A stretch of 64,000 nucleotides of DNA from an uncultured Eubacteriales bacterium. GTDB lineage: Bacteria > Bacillota > Clostridia > Oscillospirales > Acutalibacteraceae. A program made the translations under genes and the position numbers. Location of the stretch: the NCBI GenBank assembly GCA_934477125.1, contig CAKSOL010000004.1:124001-188000 (forward strand). The letters are read 5' to 3'. The number at the start of each line of letters is the position of its first letter. Position 1 is the stretch's first letter. Below the pieces are notes generated by a model. That model was not told the origin of the DNA. It made no database searches and saw only the letters and a program-made list of their open reading frames with translations. Below, piece by piece: positions 8,689 through 16,030 of this stretch.

Positions 8689-9159
8689 ATGACATTGGAT
8701 GAATTACTTGAACAGTTTGACGAAGTGCTTGACAGCGGCATAAAAATCCCCGGAAAGAAAACCTTGGTGGACGTTGAGCGGCTGCGCGCGGTTGTTGACG
8801 ATATCCGTCTCAACATTCCGAGCGAGATAAAGCAGGCGCGCGGCATTGTTTCCGACAGAGCCGACATTATAACGACCGCAAAGCGCGAGGCGGACGGAAT
8901 AATCAAGAACGCCGAGGAGCGCGCAAAAGCGATGGTTGCTCAGGAGCAGATCGTTAAGCTCGCTCAGGAAAAGGCAGCCGAAATAATTTCAAACGCTCAG
9001 GCAAAGAGCCGCGATATGCGCAAGGCGGCTCAGGATTTTGTTGACGACCTTATGCGCCGCGCCGATGAGGGCGTTACCGCAAATCTCGGCGAAATCCGCA
9101 AGACGCGCGCCGCATTAAAGCAGCAGATTCCCACCGCCGCAAAGCACGACGGACAGTAA
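8689..9159 (+). CDS. coiled-coil protein, ATP synthase subunit B/H-like
   Basis: The 156-residue protein is mostly predicted helix. After DELLEQFDEVLDSG it runs into a long Ala/Glu/Lys-rich heptad-patterned stretch (residues about 45-150). Such proteins are often auto-named vacuolar-type ATPase subunit H or B-like only because of coiled-coil similarity, and no ATP synthase genes are nearby. No signal peptide or membrane segment is seen. A DivIVA-like scaffold is an alternative. GGAGG lies about 13 nt before the ATG. It follows coaD, a common position for this family in Clostridia (recalled, not checked). Confidence 0.6.
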   Translation: MTLDELLEQFDEVLDSGIKIPGKKTLVDVERLRAVVDDIRLNIPSEIKQARGIVSDRADIITTAKREADGIIKNAEERAKAMVAQEQIVKLAQEKAAEIISNAQAKSRDMRKAAQDFVDDLMRRADEGVTANLGEIRKTRAALKQQIPTAAKHDGQ

Positions 9160-9201
9160 AAGCGCGGCAAGCCGCAGAACAAACAGTTTATTGACAAGCT
9201 T

Positions 9202-9240
9202 ACGCGGGTATTTACCGTTTGGTAAATACCCGCGTTTTAT
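9202..9240 (+). terminator. intrinsic terminator after the rsmD-coaD cluster
   Basis: A perfect 15-bp stem (ACGCGGGTATTTACC and its complement) with a GTTT loop, followed by TTTAT. It may also act for trmB on the other strand. Confidence 0.85.
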
Positions 9241-9266
9241 TCTTTGCAGCAATAGGATTTTGTATA

Positions 9267-9294
9267 TCTAATATCTAATATCTAATATCTAACG
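9267..9294. repeat. heptad element R2 (right array only)
   Basis: Four consecutive units: TCTAATA three times, then TCTAACG. It contains the TAG stop of trmB at 9289-9291. Confidence 0.85.
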
Positions 9295-9975
9295 ATATAC
9301 CGCCTCAAGGCGGTATATCGGCTGACCGAGCGAGGAAAAGCGGCGCTCGTATTCGGTTACGATATTCTCCCTTGCCGCCTCGGTCTGCGAATTATGCAAA
9401 TCAAGCGACACATTTTTGAGCGCAAAGCCGTTTCCGCTGAGCTGTTCTATCGAAAATTCAAAAAAGCCCATATTATCGGTCTTTTGATGTATTTCCGCGC
9501 CGGGCGCCATAAGCCGCTTATATATTTCGAGGAAATTCGCGTGGGTCAGGCGGTGGGCGGCGTAGCTCTTTTTCGGGAACGGGCAGGAAAAATTAAGGAA
9601 AATCCGCTCTGCCGCGCCGGCAGGGATATAGCGTTCGAGGTATTCCGCTCCGCACTTTAAAAAGCGCAGGTTCGGCACTTCCACCCGGAAAGCCGCCTCG
9701 CATGCGCTGACAAGCACGTTTGCGCTTTTCTCAACCGCAAGCAGGTTTATTCCGGGATTGCGGCGGGCAAATTCAACCGCAAAGCCGCCCTTTCCGCAGC
9801 CGATTTCAAGGAAAAGCGGCTGTTTTTTGCCGAACCAGCGGTCGATATCTATTATTTCGCGGTTGCGGTCGTTATTCCGGAAATCCCGGTCGTCGCTGTC
9901 GGCGATATAGAGTATATCCTCAACCGCCGCAAGGCGTTCGTTCAGATGCTTTTTTCTTCTTCCGCGCATTTTCAT
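9289..9975 (-). CDS. trmB: tRNA (guanine-N7)-methyltransferase
   Basis: Methylates G46 of tRNA using SAM. The sequence has the SAM motif LFLEIGCGKGGFAVEFA, FLNFSCPFPKKSY (the family's PDPWxKxRH region, here diverged to CPFPKKSY) and a C-terminal TEYERRFSSLGQPIYRL typical of TrmB. About 228 residues is normal. The start is not certain: GTG 9978, ATG 9975 and ATG 9969 are all possible, and no clear ribosome binding site decides. The stop lies in heptad element R2. A structured RNA segment with its own promoter precedes the gene. Confidence 0.92.
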   Translation of the reverse strand: MKMRGRRKKHLNERLAAVEDILYIADSDDRDFRNNDRNREIIDIDRWFGKKQPLFLEIGCGKGGFAVEFARRNPGINLLAVEKSANVLVSACEAAFRVEVPNLRFLKCGAEYLERYIPAGAAERIFLNFSCPFPKKSYAAHRLTHANFLEIYKRLMAPGAEIHQKTDNMGFFEFSIEQLSGNGFALKNVSLDLHNSQTEAARENIVTEYERRFSSLGQPIYRLEAVYR

Positions 9976-9980
9976 CACCG

Positions 9981-10070
9981 TTAATAAAAAATTTAAGCGC
10001 TGCTCCGGCGCCAGGCAAACTGGCGGAACCGCAGCAGGTTCGGCTCACGTCTGCCTCAGGGAGCAACGCT
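9981..10070 (-). ncRNA. structured RNA or trmB leader of unknown class
   Basis: Reading the minus strand, GCGTTGCTCC at the 5' end pairs with GGAGCAGCGC (10 bp, one G-U), enclosing at least two hairpins, GAACC-tgctgc-GGTTC and CGCCAG-tttgc-CTGGCG, plus a weak GGC/GCC pair. The closing stem starts about at the expected +1 of the promoter at 10075-10102 and is followed by TTAAATTTTTTATT. This looks like a discrete small RNA or a structured trmB leader. I could not match it to SRP, tRNA or the riboswitch classes I know. Confidence 0.5.
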
Positions 10071-10074
10071 TTAT

Positions 10075-10102
10075 ATTATAACAAAAACCGCAGAATTTGC
10101 AA
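10075..10102 (-). promoter_or_regulatory. promoter for the structured RNA / trmB
   Basis: On the minus strand TTGCAA (10097-10102) and TATAAT (10075-10080) are 16 bp apart. The expected start is near 10068, at the base of the closing stem. Confidence 0.6.
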
Positions 10103-10127
10103 GAGCCGATAAATCCGGCGCGCCCGT

Positions 10128-10721
10128 TTACTTCATCCCGGCGAGCTTTTTAATCGCCGACGAGCGGAACAGCAGCGCAACGCCGACGGTCGTCAGAATA
10201 AGCTCCGGCAGCATATAAAAGCCGTTATAGGCGACCGAATAGAGAATCGGGCGGTTGGTAAACACGCCGCCGAAAATCTCGAACTGCTCAAGGTTTTTGA
10301 AAATTACGTAGCCCGATATAAAGTGGCTCACAAATCTCAGGAAAACTGCAAGCGCAGTTCCGCAGCAAATGCCGGAATAGCCCTTTTTAGCGAAAATTCC
10401 CGCAATTCCGAGAACCGTATATGCGGCTATATAATCGAACACGATTGTTCCGACAAGCATTGCCGGGGTAAGCCCCCAGGAAAGCACTTCGGGCAGACCG
10501 ATAGCCAGCTGACCCAGCGAATAGACGAACGCCGCGCCGAAGCCCCATTTAAGACCGAACATTGCGGAAATCATAACGACGGGCAGCATTGAAAGCAGCG
10601 TAACCGAGCCGCCGAGCGGCATTTTAACCACCTTTATAAGGCTCAGCACCGTTGCAAGCGCAATAAAGACGGCGCTTACGGTAATTTTGTAAATAGGTTT
10701 CTGAGGAGATGTTTCATTCAT
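10128..10721 (-). CDS. thiT: thiamine-specific ECF transporter S component
   Basis: The 197-residue membrane protein has about six hydrophobic segments and the ThiT-type features KMPLGGSVTLLSMLP, GFGAAFVYSLGQL and SHFISGYVIF. It binds thiamine for the shared ECF energizing module, whose genes are not in this window. Assignment is strengthened by the TPP riboswitch and attenuator terminator directly upstream on the same strand. The starting ATG follows an AAGGAAGAATAAA-type leader. Confidence 0.92.
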   Translation of the reverse strand: MNETSPQKPIYKITVSAVFIALATVLSLIKVVKMPLGGSVTLLSMLPVVMISAMFGLKWGFGAAFVYSLGQLAIGLPEVLSWGLTPAMLVGTIVFDYIAAYTVLGIAGIFAKKGYSGICCGTALAVFLRFVSHFISGYVIFKNLEQFEIFGGVFTNRPILYSVAYNGFYMLPELILTTVGVALLFRSSAIKKLAGMK

Positions 10722-10779
10722 TTTTTATTCTTCCTTTTCTTTTTGCCCGCAGGGCGCATATTTTTTGCAATTTCCCAAT

Positions 10780-10816
10780 AAAACATAAAAAGCCGCAGGC
10801 AATAAACCTGCGGCTT
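10780..10816 (-). terminator. TPP-controlled attenuator terminator of thiT
   Basis: On the minus strand AGCCGCAGG and CCTGCGGCT form a 9-bp stem with a 7-nt loop followed by TTTTATGTTTT, just downstream of the TPP aptamer and before thiT. Confidence 0.85.
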
Positions 10817-10837
10817 CTGACAGTTTCCGTAATTTTC

Positions 10838-10937
10838 CTACGGCGGCATTATCCGCATCAGGTTACAGGTCGGGATTTAAGCCTTGCGGCAAATCCCCTC
10901 TCAGCCGGGTTTCACCCAGCTCCCTTATTGCATTGAA
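10838..10937 (-). promoter_or_regulatory. TPP riboswitch (THI element)
   Basis: The minus strand reads GGGAGCTGGGTGAAACCC, GGCTGAGAGGGG, then ACCTGTAACCTGATGCGG, ATAATGCCGCCGTAGGAAA. These are the conserved CTGAGA and ACCTGATNNGGATAATNCCNNCGNAGGGAA blocks of the thiamine pyrophosphate aptamer, with one irregularity (CTGTAACCTGAT). Thiamine pyrophosphate binding should favour the downstream terminator and reduce thiT expression. Confidence 0.93.
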
Positions 10938-10966
10938 ATTATATCACCCTGCAAGCCGCTTGTCAA
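10938..10966 (-). promoter_or_regulatory. promoter for the TPP riboswitch-thiT unit
   Basis: Minus-strand TTGACA (10961-10966), 17-bp spacer and TATAAT (10938-10943), both consensus, immediately before the aptamer. Confidence 0.85.
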
Positions 10967-11031
10967 GCGGTTTTGACAGCACATACCGGAAAAGCGGCGG
11001 GCGCTTTGGCAAAATGCAGCGGTAAGGTCTG

Positions 11032-12240
11032 CTATTCTGCGATTTTCCGCGCCTCAAGATAAAACCTTTTATCGTCCGCACAGCCCATCGAAAAGGTTTT
11101 GCGCGGCAGAGAGCCGTCCGCAAGGACGCTGCCGAAAAGCTCCGATTTTTCCATTCCGCGGAACAGAAAGCCGGTTGTATCGGGAGCGCAGCAGAGGGCG
11201 CGCAGGTTCTGCTCTCCGTGAATATAATCTATCCGCAGTTCGTTTTTTGCGGCGATTTCATCGAGTATCGGCTGGAGCGTTCCGACGGGCAGCTTTGCCG
11301 CAGGGCGCAGCGAAAGCTCTCTTTCTCCGCCGGAGAAAACGCAGGTGAATTTCTGCGCGTCGGCGCCGGAGTATTCCCCTCCCGCCGCCTTTTCAACAAG
11401 GCTTATAAGCGTTTCGGGGTCCGCTCCGAAAACGGCGCGGTAGATAGGCTCAAATTCGAGCGCGCTGTCGTGAATATTAACTATCTCAACCAGCGCATAG
11501 CGCGAAATACCGCCGGGATTTTTTTCGTATGCCGCCTTTGCCGCCGCGAGGGAATGATTTCCGTCGCCGACGCAGAAAAGCAGTCCGTCTCCCTTTTCGC
11601 GCAGCCGCGCAAGCGCGCCGTCAACCGAGGAAACCGCTTCATCGTCCGCCAGAAAGCCCTTTATATGACCGCCGCCGTTCATAAGCTCAAAGTCATACAG
11701 CTTTTCAAGGCTCTCCCTCCTGCCTGCAACCGGGGCGATAACGGTATCCTCCGGGTCGTCCGCAAGCAGCATAACGTGCGGCAGCTCAAGAGGAGCGTTC
11801 TCCCTTATCCGGACGCGCGGCGGTATTCTTTCGGCAACCGTTTTCTCGGTTGCTCTTACAGCCGAGCGCGCGCCGGGCTTATAGTCATAGCTCTCAAGGT
11901 CAATCATTCCGACAAGTCCGCGGCGGAGCCTGCCGTTTTTCTGGCGGCGTTCGGTATAAATCACCGCGTCAGGCAGAGTCTTAAAAACTCCGCTGTTCAG
12001 GTATTCGCGCATATTGCGGTTTATTTCTTCGATTTTCGCGCCGTCGTTCTCGCCGAGGTAAGCCTCAGGCAGTATAAGCCGCAGAGCCGAGGGGGCGCTG
12101 CCGACGTTCCTTTCCGCCGTTTCCCAGTATTCCGGCTCGGAGGTATACTGGTCGCAGGCTATGACCGACCATTTTTCAAAGCCGCTTTGGGGCAGAAGAA
12201 TATCGGCGGGAAAAAAGCAGCCGTTTTTCATATTTTTCAT
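11032..12240 (-). CDS. DUF1015 family protein
   Basis: The 402-residue protein begins near FFPADILLPQ and WSVIACDQYTSEPEYW, and contains CVGDGNHSLAAAKAAYE and a LVEIVNIHD segment, the conserved hallmarks of DUF1015 (COG4198). Function is unknown; in other genomes the family often neighbours serine biosynthesis genes, which is not the case here. It lies 3 bp downstream of the tyrosine-kinase gene on the same strand, so it is probably the last gene of that transcript. No membrane segment or signal peptide is apparent. Confidence 0.85.
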   Translation of the reverse strand: MKNMKNGCFFPADILLPQSGFEKWSVIACDQYTSEPEYWETAERNVGSAPSALRLILPEAYLGENDGAKIEEINRNMREYLNSGVFKTLPDAVIYTERRQKNGRLRRGLVGMIDLESYDYKPGARSAVRATEKTVAERIPPRVRIRENAPLELPHVMLLADDPEDTVIAPVAGRRESLEKLYDFELMNGGGHIKGFLADDEAVSSVDGALARLREKGDGLLFCVGDGNHSLAAAKAAYEKNPGGISRYALVEIVNIHDSALEFEPIYRAVFGADPETLISLVEKAAGGEYSGADAQKFTCVFSGGERELSLRPAAKLPVGTLQPILDEIAAKNELRIDYIHGEQNLRALCCAPDTTGFLFRGMEKSELFGSVLADGSLPRKTFSMGCADDKRFYLEARKIAE

Positions 12241-12242
12241 AT

Positions 12243-12971
12243 TTATCGGTACTCCTTGGTGCCGTAATAATACTTCTTGCGGAAGCGCGAATTTTTCTCC
12301 GCCTCGTTTATAACCGCGCCCAGCACCCGGCAGCCGCTTTTATCGAGCTGCTCCTTTACCCATTTGGCGTTATTGCGGCTGACCTTGCCGTCCGAAATGA
12401 CCATAATCGCGCCGTCGCAGCAGGCTGCCAGAACGGCGGCGTCGATAACCATACCGAGAGGCGGGGAATCAACTATTATATAATCATAGTCGTTTCTCAG
12501 CCGTTTTATAAGGCTTTCAAAAGCGCCTCCGCCTATAAGCTCAACCGGGTTGGGAGGAAAATGACCCGAAAAAATAACGTCGAAATTCGGAATCTGAGTA
12601 TGGCAGACAGCCTCCTCCGGCTCAACCATTCCCGAAAGAATTTCCGAAAGTCCCGCCGGAGCTCCGCCGCGCGCGCCGGTCTTTAAAAGGACGGATTTAC
12701 GCATATCCGCGTCAATCATAATCGTTTTCTTGCCCGATTCCGCAAGGCTCCTCGAAAGCTCCGCCGAAACGGTGCTCTTTCCCTCGTTTTCATCACAGCT
12801 CGTAAGCAGAACCGTTTTTATCCCGGCTCCGCAGAAAAACAGGTTTGTCCGCAGGGTTTTATATGCCTCGTTGGTTATATAGTCGCCCGACGAAAGGGTT
12901 TTGAAGTTGACGCGCGGCGCAGGCTTCCTCTCCCCCTCGGAATAGCTTTTCAAATCGGTATAATCAGACAT
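12243..12971 (-). CDS. CpsD/CapB-type bacterial tyrosine kinase
   Basis: Cytosolic BY-kinase partner of the neighbouring Wzz-like protein, regulating export or length of polysaccharide. A P-loop variant CDENEGKSTV, the Walker A' motif IMIDADMRK and Walker B YIIVDSPPLG are present, and the C-terminus has the Tyr cluster KYYYGTKEY that serves as autophosphorylation site. The start at 12971 is chosen for AAGGAG about 10 nt upstream; the longer frame lies inside the upstream gene. It overlaps that gene by 8 bp. Confidence 0.88.
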   Translation of the reverse strand: MSDYTDLKSYSEGERKPAPRVNFKTLSSGDYITNEAYKTLRTNLFFCGAGIKTVLLTSCDENEGKSTVSAELSRSLAESGKKTIMIDADMRKSVLLKTGARGGAPAGLSEILSGMVEPEEAVCHTQIPNFDVIFSGHFPPNPVELIGGGAFESLIKRLRNDYDYIIVDSPPLGMVIDAAVLAACCDGAIMVISDGKVSRNNAKWVKEQLDKSGCRVLGAVINEAEKNSRFRKKYYYGTKEYR

Positions 12972-13731
12972 TCGCTTTGCCGCTCCTTGCTTCGGAATTT
13001 CCGCCGGCGGCGGTATTTTTTCTTCCATAGCTCCTCTGGCGGCTATGGGCATGAGGTATGGTTGCAAGCACGCTTATTCCGAGATATTTTTCAACATCCT
13101 GCGTGCTGCTTATTTTATCGTTGAAAAAGCATGCCAAAAACAGTATAATCAGGGACAAAACAACCCCTATCGCAAGACCGACGAGCATATTGCTGTGCAG
13201 ATTAGGCGAGGACGGGGAGGACGGCATATAGGCGTCGCTTATAATATTAACCGCGTCGGTGCTGAGCAGCTCGACTATCTTATCCTGCGAAACCTCGCAT
13301 ATGCACTGGGCTATCTGCATCGAAAGCCTGGGGTCGGCGGTTCTTACGCTGACCGCGATAATACGCGTATTTTCCGGATTATCTATAGAAATGCACCCTT
13401 TTAAGGCGTTTACCCCCATATCAAGGTCCAGCCGGTCTATAACATCGTTCAGAACGGCACGGTCGGAAATAAGCTCGGCATAGTCGCGCGTAAGGTAGGT
13501 CGATATCGCAAAGTCGCTTGAGCTTACTTTCTGGTCGGTCGTTTTTCCTATATATATCTTGGCAGTCGAATCGTAAAGCGGAGTGCAGATAAGCTTTGTA
13601 TAAAACAGCGTTATAATAAGGCAGGCGGCTATAACTGCCGCGACAACATACCACAAATGAAAAAACTGTTCGAGCAAATCCCGCAAATCGAGCGTCCGCG
13701 GATCGGCGGTCTGGCTTTTTTTAACTTCCAT
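12964..13731 (-). CDS. YveK/Wzz-type polysaccharide co-polymerase
   Basis: Membrane adaptor that activates the coupled BY-kinase and controls polysaccharide chain length. An N-terminal membrane segment (WYVVAAVIAACLIITLF, about residues 25-45) is followed by an extracellular Wzz domain and a second membrane segment (LVGLAIGVVLSLIILFLACF) near residue 220. The ATG at 13731 has AGGAG 10 nt upstream; the longer frame adds a non-homologous leader. No glycosyltransferase or flippase gene is nearby, so the pair is an orphan module here. Confidence 0.86.
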   Translation of the reverse strand: MEVKKSQTADPRTLDLRDLLEQFFHLWYVVAAVIAACLIITLFYTKLICTPLYDSTAKIYIGKTTDQKVSSSDFAISTYLTRDYAELISDRAVLNDVIDRLDLDMGVNALKGCISIDNPENTRIIAVSVRTADPRLSMQIAQCICEVSQDKIVELLSTDAVNIISDAYMPSSPSSPNLHSNMLVGLAIGVVLSLIILFLACFFNDKISSTQDVEKYLGISVLATIPHAHSRQRSYGRKNTAAGGNSEARSGKANV

Positions 13732-13878
13732 TCGTTTTTCTCCTACATATAAAAATACATTATTTAATATAGCACAACGCTCTCCCAAACGCAAGGGGTA
13801 AATCGCGGAAATTCGTCCGTTTATATGCAAATCCGGCGCGTTTTCTTTTAAAACGGCGGGCGGCGGCGTAATTTTTTA

Positions 13879-13908
13879 TTGACATACGATACCGTTATCG
13901 GTTATAAT
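13879..13908 (+). promoter_or_regulatory. promoter of the rpmH-rnpA-yidD-yidC-jag cluster
   Basis: TTGACA (13879-13884) and TATAAT (13903-13908) with an 18-bp spacer, about 100 bp before rpmH. Confidence 0.8.
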
Positions 13909-14008
13909 CATAAATTGATAGGCTGTATATGCTGAGGAAAAATGCCCCAAATACCGAAAACGTTTCCCAAAACAGCCGGAAGTCTATATTGTGAAGGAGG
14001 GGTTTCAA

Positions 14009-14143
14009 GTGAAAAGAACCTATCAGCCGAAGAAGCTTCACCGCAAGAAGGAGCACGGTTTCTTAAAGAGAATGGCAACGGCGAACGGCCGTAAGGTGCT
14101 TGCCCGCCGCAGAGCAAAGGGCAGAAAGCAGCTGACCTACTAA
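14009..14143 (+). CDS. rpmH: 50S ribosomal protein L34
   Basis: A 44-residue open frame reading (M)KRTYQPKKLHRKKEHGF, then FLKRMATANGRKVLARRR and AKGRKQLTY, is an unmistakable L34. The start codon is GTG at 14009, with GGAGGGG about 8 nt upstream. It is the first gene of the conserved rpmH-rnpA-yidD-yidC-jag cluster. In most bacteria this cluster abuts dnaA; here dnaA is about 30 kb away. Confidence 0.96.
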   Translation: MKRTYQPKKLHRKKEHGFLKRMATANGRKVLARRRAKGRKQLTY

Positions 14144-14223
14144 AAAACGCTGAAGCGTCTGTGTTTTTAAAGGGGCGGCGGTATGCCGCCCCGGCAGCGT
14201 TTCTCCGATTTTGAGAAGAAAAA

Positions 14224-14565
14224 ATGGAAAAGCTTAAACAGAATTATGAATTTCACCGGCTTTACCGCCGGGGAAAATCCTTTGTAACGCCGTATTTTGT
14301 TCTCTATTGCGCAAAAGGACGGCGCGGAAAAACGCGTCTCGGAATAACCGCCGGCAAAAAGCTGGGCGGCGCGGTTCAGAGAAACCGCGCAAAGCGTGTC
14401 GTTTCAGCCGCTTTCCGGGAATGTCTGCCGGAGATAGCTCCGGGATTTGATTTTGTCATTGTTGCAAGAACGCGTATACTTGAAATTAAAAGCCCCGTCG
14501 CAGCAAAGGCTCTGCGCGGAAAGCTTGCGGAAGCCGGAGTGCTTTGCGATGAGTCCGGCTGCTAA
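14224..14565 (+). CDS. rnpA: ribonuclease P protein component
   Basis: Protein subunit of the tRNA 5'-maturation ribozyme. The basic 113-residue protein begins KLKQNYEFHRLYRRGKS and has the RNR motif in VQRNRAKRVVSAAFRE. Position between rpmH and yidD is the standard one. The gene overlaps yidD by 17 bp. Confidence 0.94.
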   Translation: MEKLKQNYEFHRLYRRGKSFVTPYFVLYCAKGRRGKTRLGITAGKKLGGAVQRNRAKRVVSAAFRECLPEIAPGFDFVIVARTRILEIKSPVAAKALRGKLAEAGVLCDESGC

Positions 14566-14797
14566 GGCGGCGTCCGCTCTGATACGCGGATACCAAAAAT
14601 TCATCTCGCCCCATAAAATCCCCTGCTGCCGTTTCACTCCGAGCTGCTCAGCTTATGCGCTTGAGGCACTTAGGGTTCACGGCTTTTTTAAGGGCTCGGC
14701 TCTCGCCATTTGGCGAATTCTGCGCTGCAATCCGCTCTGCAAGGGCGGATACGACCCTGTGCCGCAGCCGAAAAACAAACACACAAATAACGACTGA
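14549..14797 (+). CDS. yidD: membrane protein insertion efficiency factor YidD
   Basis: Small membrane-associated protein aiding YidC-dependent insertion. The sequence IRGYQKFISPHKIPCCRFTP continues to SCSAYALEAL, HGFFKGS and RILRCNPLCKGGYDPVP, the full YidD signature. The start at 14549 matches the family's N-terminus and yields 82 residues; the longer upstream frame is inside rnpA in another reading frame. GGAG lies about 10 nt upstream. Confidence 0.94.
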   Translation: MSPAAKAASALIRGYQKFISPHKIPCCRFTPSCSAYALEALRVHGFFKGSALAIWRILRCNPLCKGGYDPVPQPKNKHTNND

Positions 14798-14838
14798 CGT
14801 TTTTCTATACGTCTGACACGGACGGTGCTTATAAAAAA

Positions 14839-15897
14839 ATGCAATCTCTTTTCAATCTTATAAATATACCATTCAGCTATATAATGCGGTTTTTGGCGAA
14901 CATTTTCGGAGGAAATTTCGCGGCTTCGGTATTTTTCTTTACGCTTATAATAAATATCGTTCTTCTGCCGCTTACACTTAAAAGTCAGAAATCAACCGTT
15001 CAGCAGACCCGCATCAAGCCCAAGCTTGATGACCTGAAGCGCCGCTACGGGGACGACAAGCAGCGCTACAACACCGAAATGCAGAAGCTTTATCAGGCGG
15101 AGGGCGTTTCGATGTCGGGAGGGTGCCTGCCGACGCTTTTAAGGCTCGTTATAATGATGAGCATATACTGGATAGTTTTATCACCGCTCACCTATATGGC
15201 AGGAGCGGACAAGACTCAGGTTCAGAACATTTCAACCGCGATAACCGCCGGAATGACCGAGCTTGAGAAAAGCGACAACGCGAAATACAAGGAAATAAGC
15301 GCGGAAATCGGATGGGACAGCAAGAGCCGCCAGAATAGCCAGCTGCCGGTCGTCCGTGTTATCCGCGATCATCCGGACGTTATTGAGAAAATTCTGACCG
15401 AGGAGAAATATAACGAAATTTCCGGCGACGTTAAGGCTGTTACCGCGAAGATGAACAAGGCGAACATCAACTTCAAGCTTTTCGGGCTTGACCTTACCGA
15501 AACTCCGAAATTCTCCTTTAATTTCTCGGAGGCGCAATGGATCTGGCTCATTCCTCTGGGCGCGTTCGCCGCTCAGATTCTTACGAGCCTTATTTCAAGC
15601 TTTATTCAGAAGCGCAACAATCCCGATACGCCGTCTATGGTCGGAATGATGCTCGGAATGTCGCTCTTTTCGCTGTTCATAGGTTTCACCCTGCCCGCCG
15701 GAGTCGGATTTTACTGGATATGCTCATCCCTCATAGGCGGACTTTTACAGGCGGCCATCCAGAGCTTTTACGGTCCGTTCCAGATGCTCTCGCGCGAGCG
15801 CGCAAAGGAGCTTGTTACCCGCTGTGATTTCGAGGCGGGTCAGCTTGCAAAGCTCTCCGGAAAGAGTGATGACGGCGGCGACGGCAAAAAAGAGTAA
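14839..15897 (+). CDS. yidC: membrane protein insertase YidC/Oxa1
   Basis: Inserts membrane proteins alone or with SecYEG. The 352-residue protein has membrane segments near residues 7-35 (with SVFFFTLIINIVLLPLTL), then the conserved cytosolic region QKSTVQQTRIKPKLDDLK, and later segments around residues 85-105, 235-255, 270-285 and 285-305 with GVGFYWICSSLIGG. The inserted hydrophilic stretch between the second and third helices (about residues 115-205) is long for a Firmicute YidC. Standard cluster position after yidD. Confidence 0.94.
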   Translation: MQSLFNLINIPFSYIMRFLANIFGGNFAASVFFFTLIINIVLLPLTLKSQKSTVQQTRIKPKLDDLKRRYGDDKQRYNTEMQKLYQAEGVSMSGGCLPTLLRLVIMMSIYWIVLSPLTYMAGADKTQVQNISTAITAGMTELEKSDNAKYKEISAEIGWDSKSRQNSQLPVVRVIRDHPDVIEKILTEEKYNEISGDVKAVTAKMNKANINFKLFGLDLTETPKFSFNFSEAQWIWLIPLGAFAAQILTSLISSFIQKRNNPDTPSMVGMMLGMSLFSLFIGFTLPAGVGFYWICSSLIGGLLQAAIQSFYGPFQMLSRERAKELVTRCDFEAGQLAKLSGKSDDGGDGKKE

Positions 15898-15929
15898 CCG
15901 CACAAAAAACTAAACAGATAAAAAACAGC

Positions 15930-15951
15930 GCCCGGCAGTACTGCCGGGCAG
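15930..15951 (+). terminator. hairpin in the yidC-jag gap
   Basis: GCCCGGCAGT-ACTGCCGGGC is a perfect 20-nt palindrome 35 bp after yidC. No real T-tract follows (agacttta), so it may be a weak terminator or an mRNA-stabilising hairpin. Confidence 0.5.
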
Positions 15952-16030
15952 ACTTTAAAAATTCAAAGGCGAAAATCCGCCCTTTAAAATCGGGTTCGGA
16001 TTTGCCGCTTTGCTTTAGGGAGGATTTACG

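Noticed and set aside
9981..10070. SRP RNA or tRNA gene
   Set aside because: The SRP core GGAAGGAAGCAGC is absent, and the fold lacks tRNA D- and T-loop sequences and CCA-type end.
11218..12267. 349-residue plus-strand frame opposite the DUF1015 gene
   Set aside because: Low-complexity product without family motifs; it is the complement of a well-supported gene.
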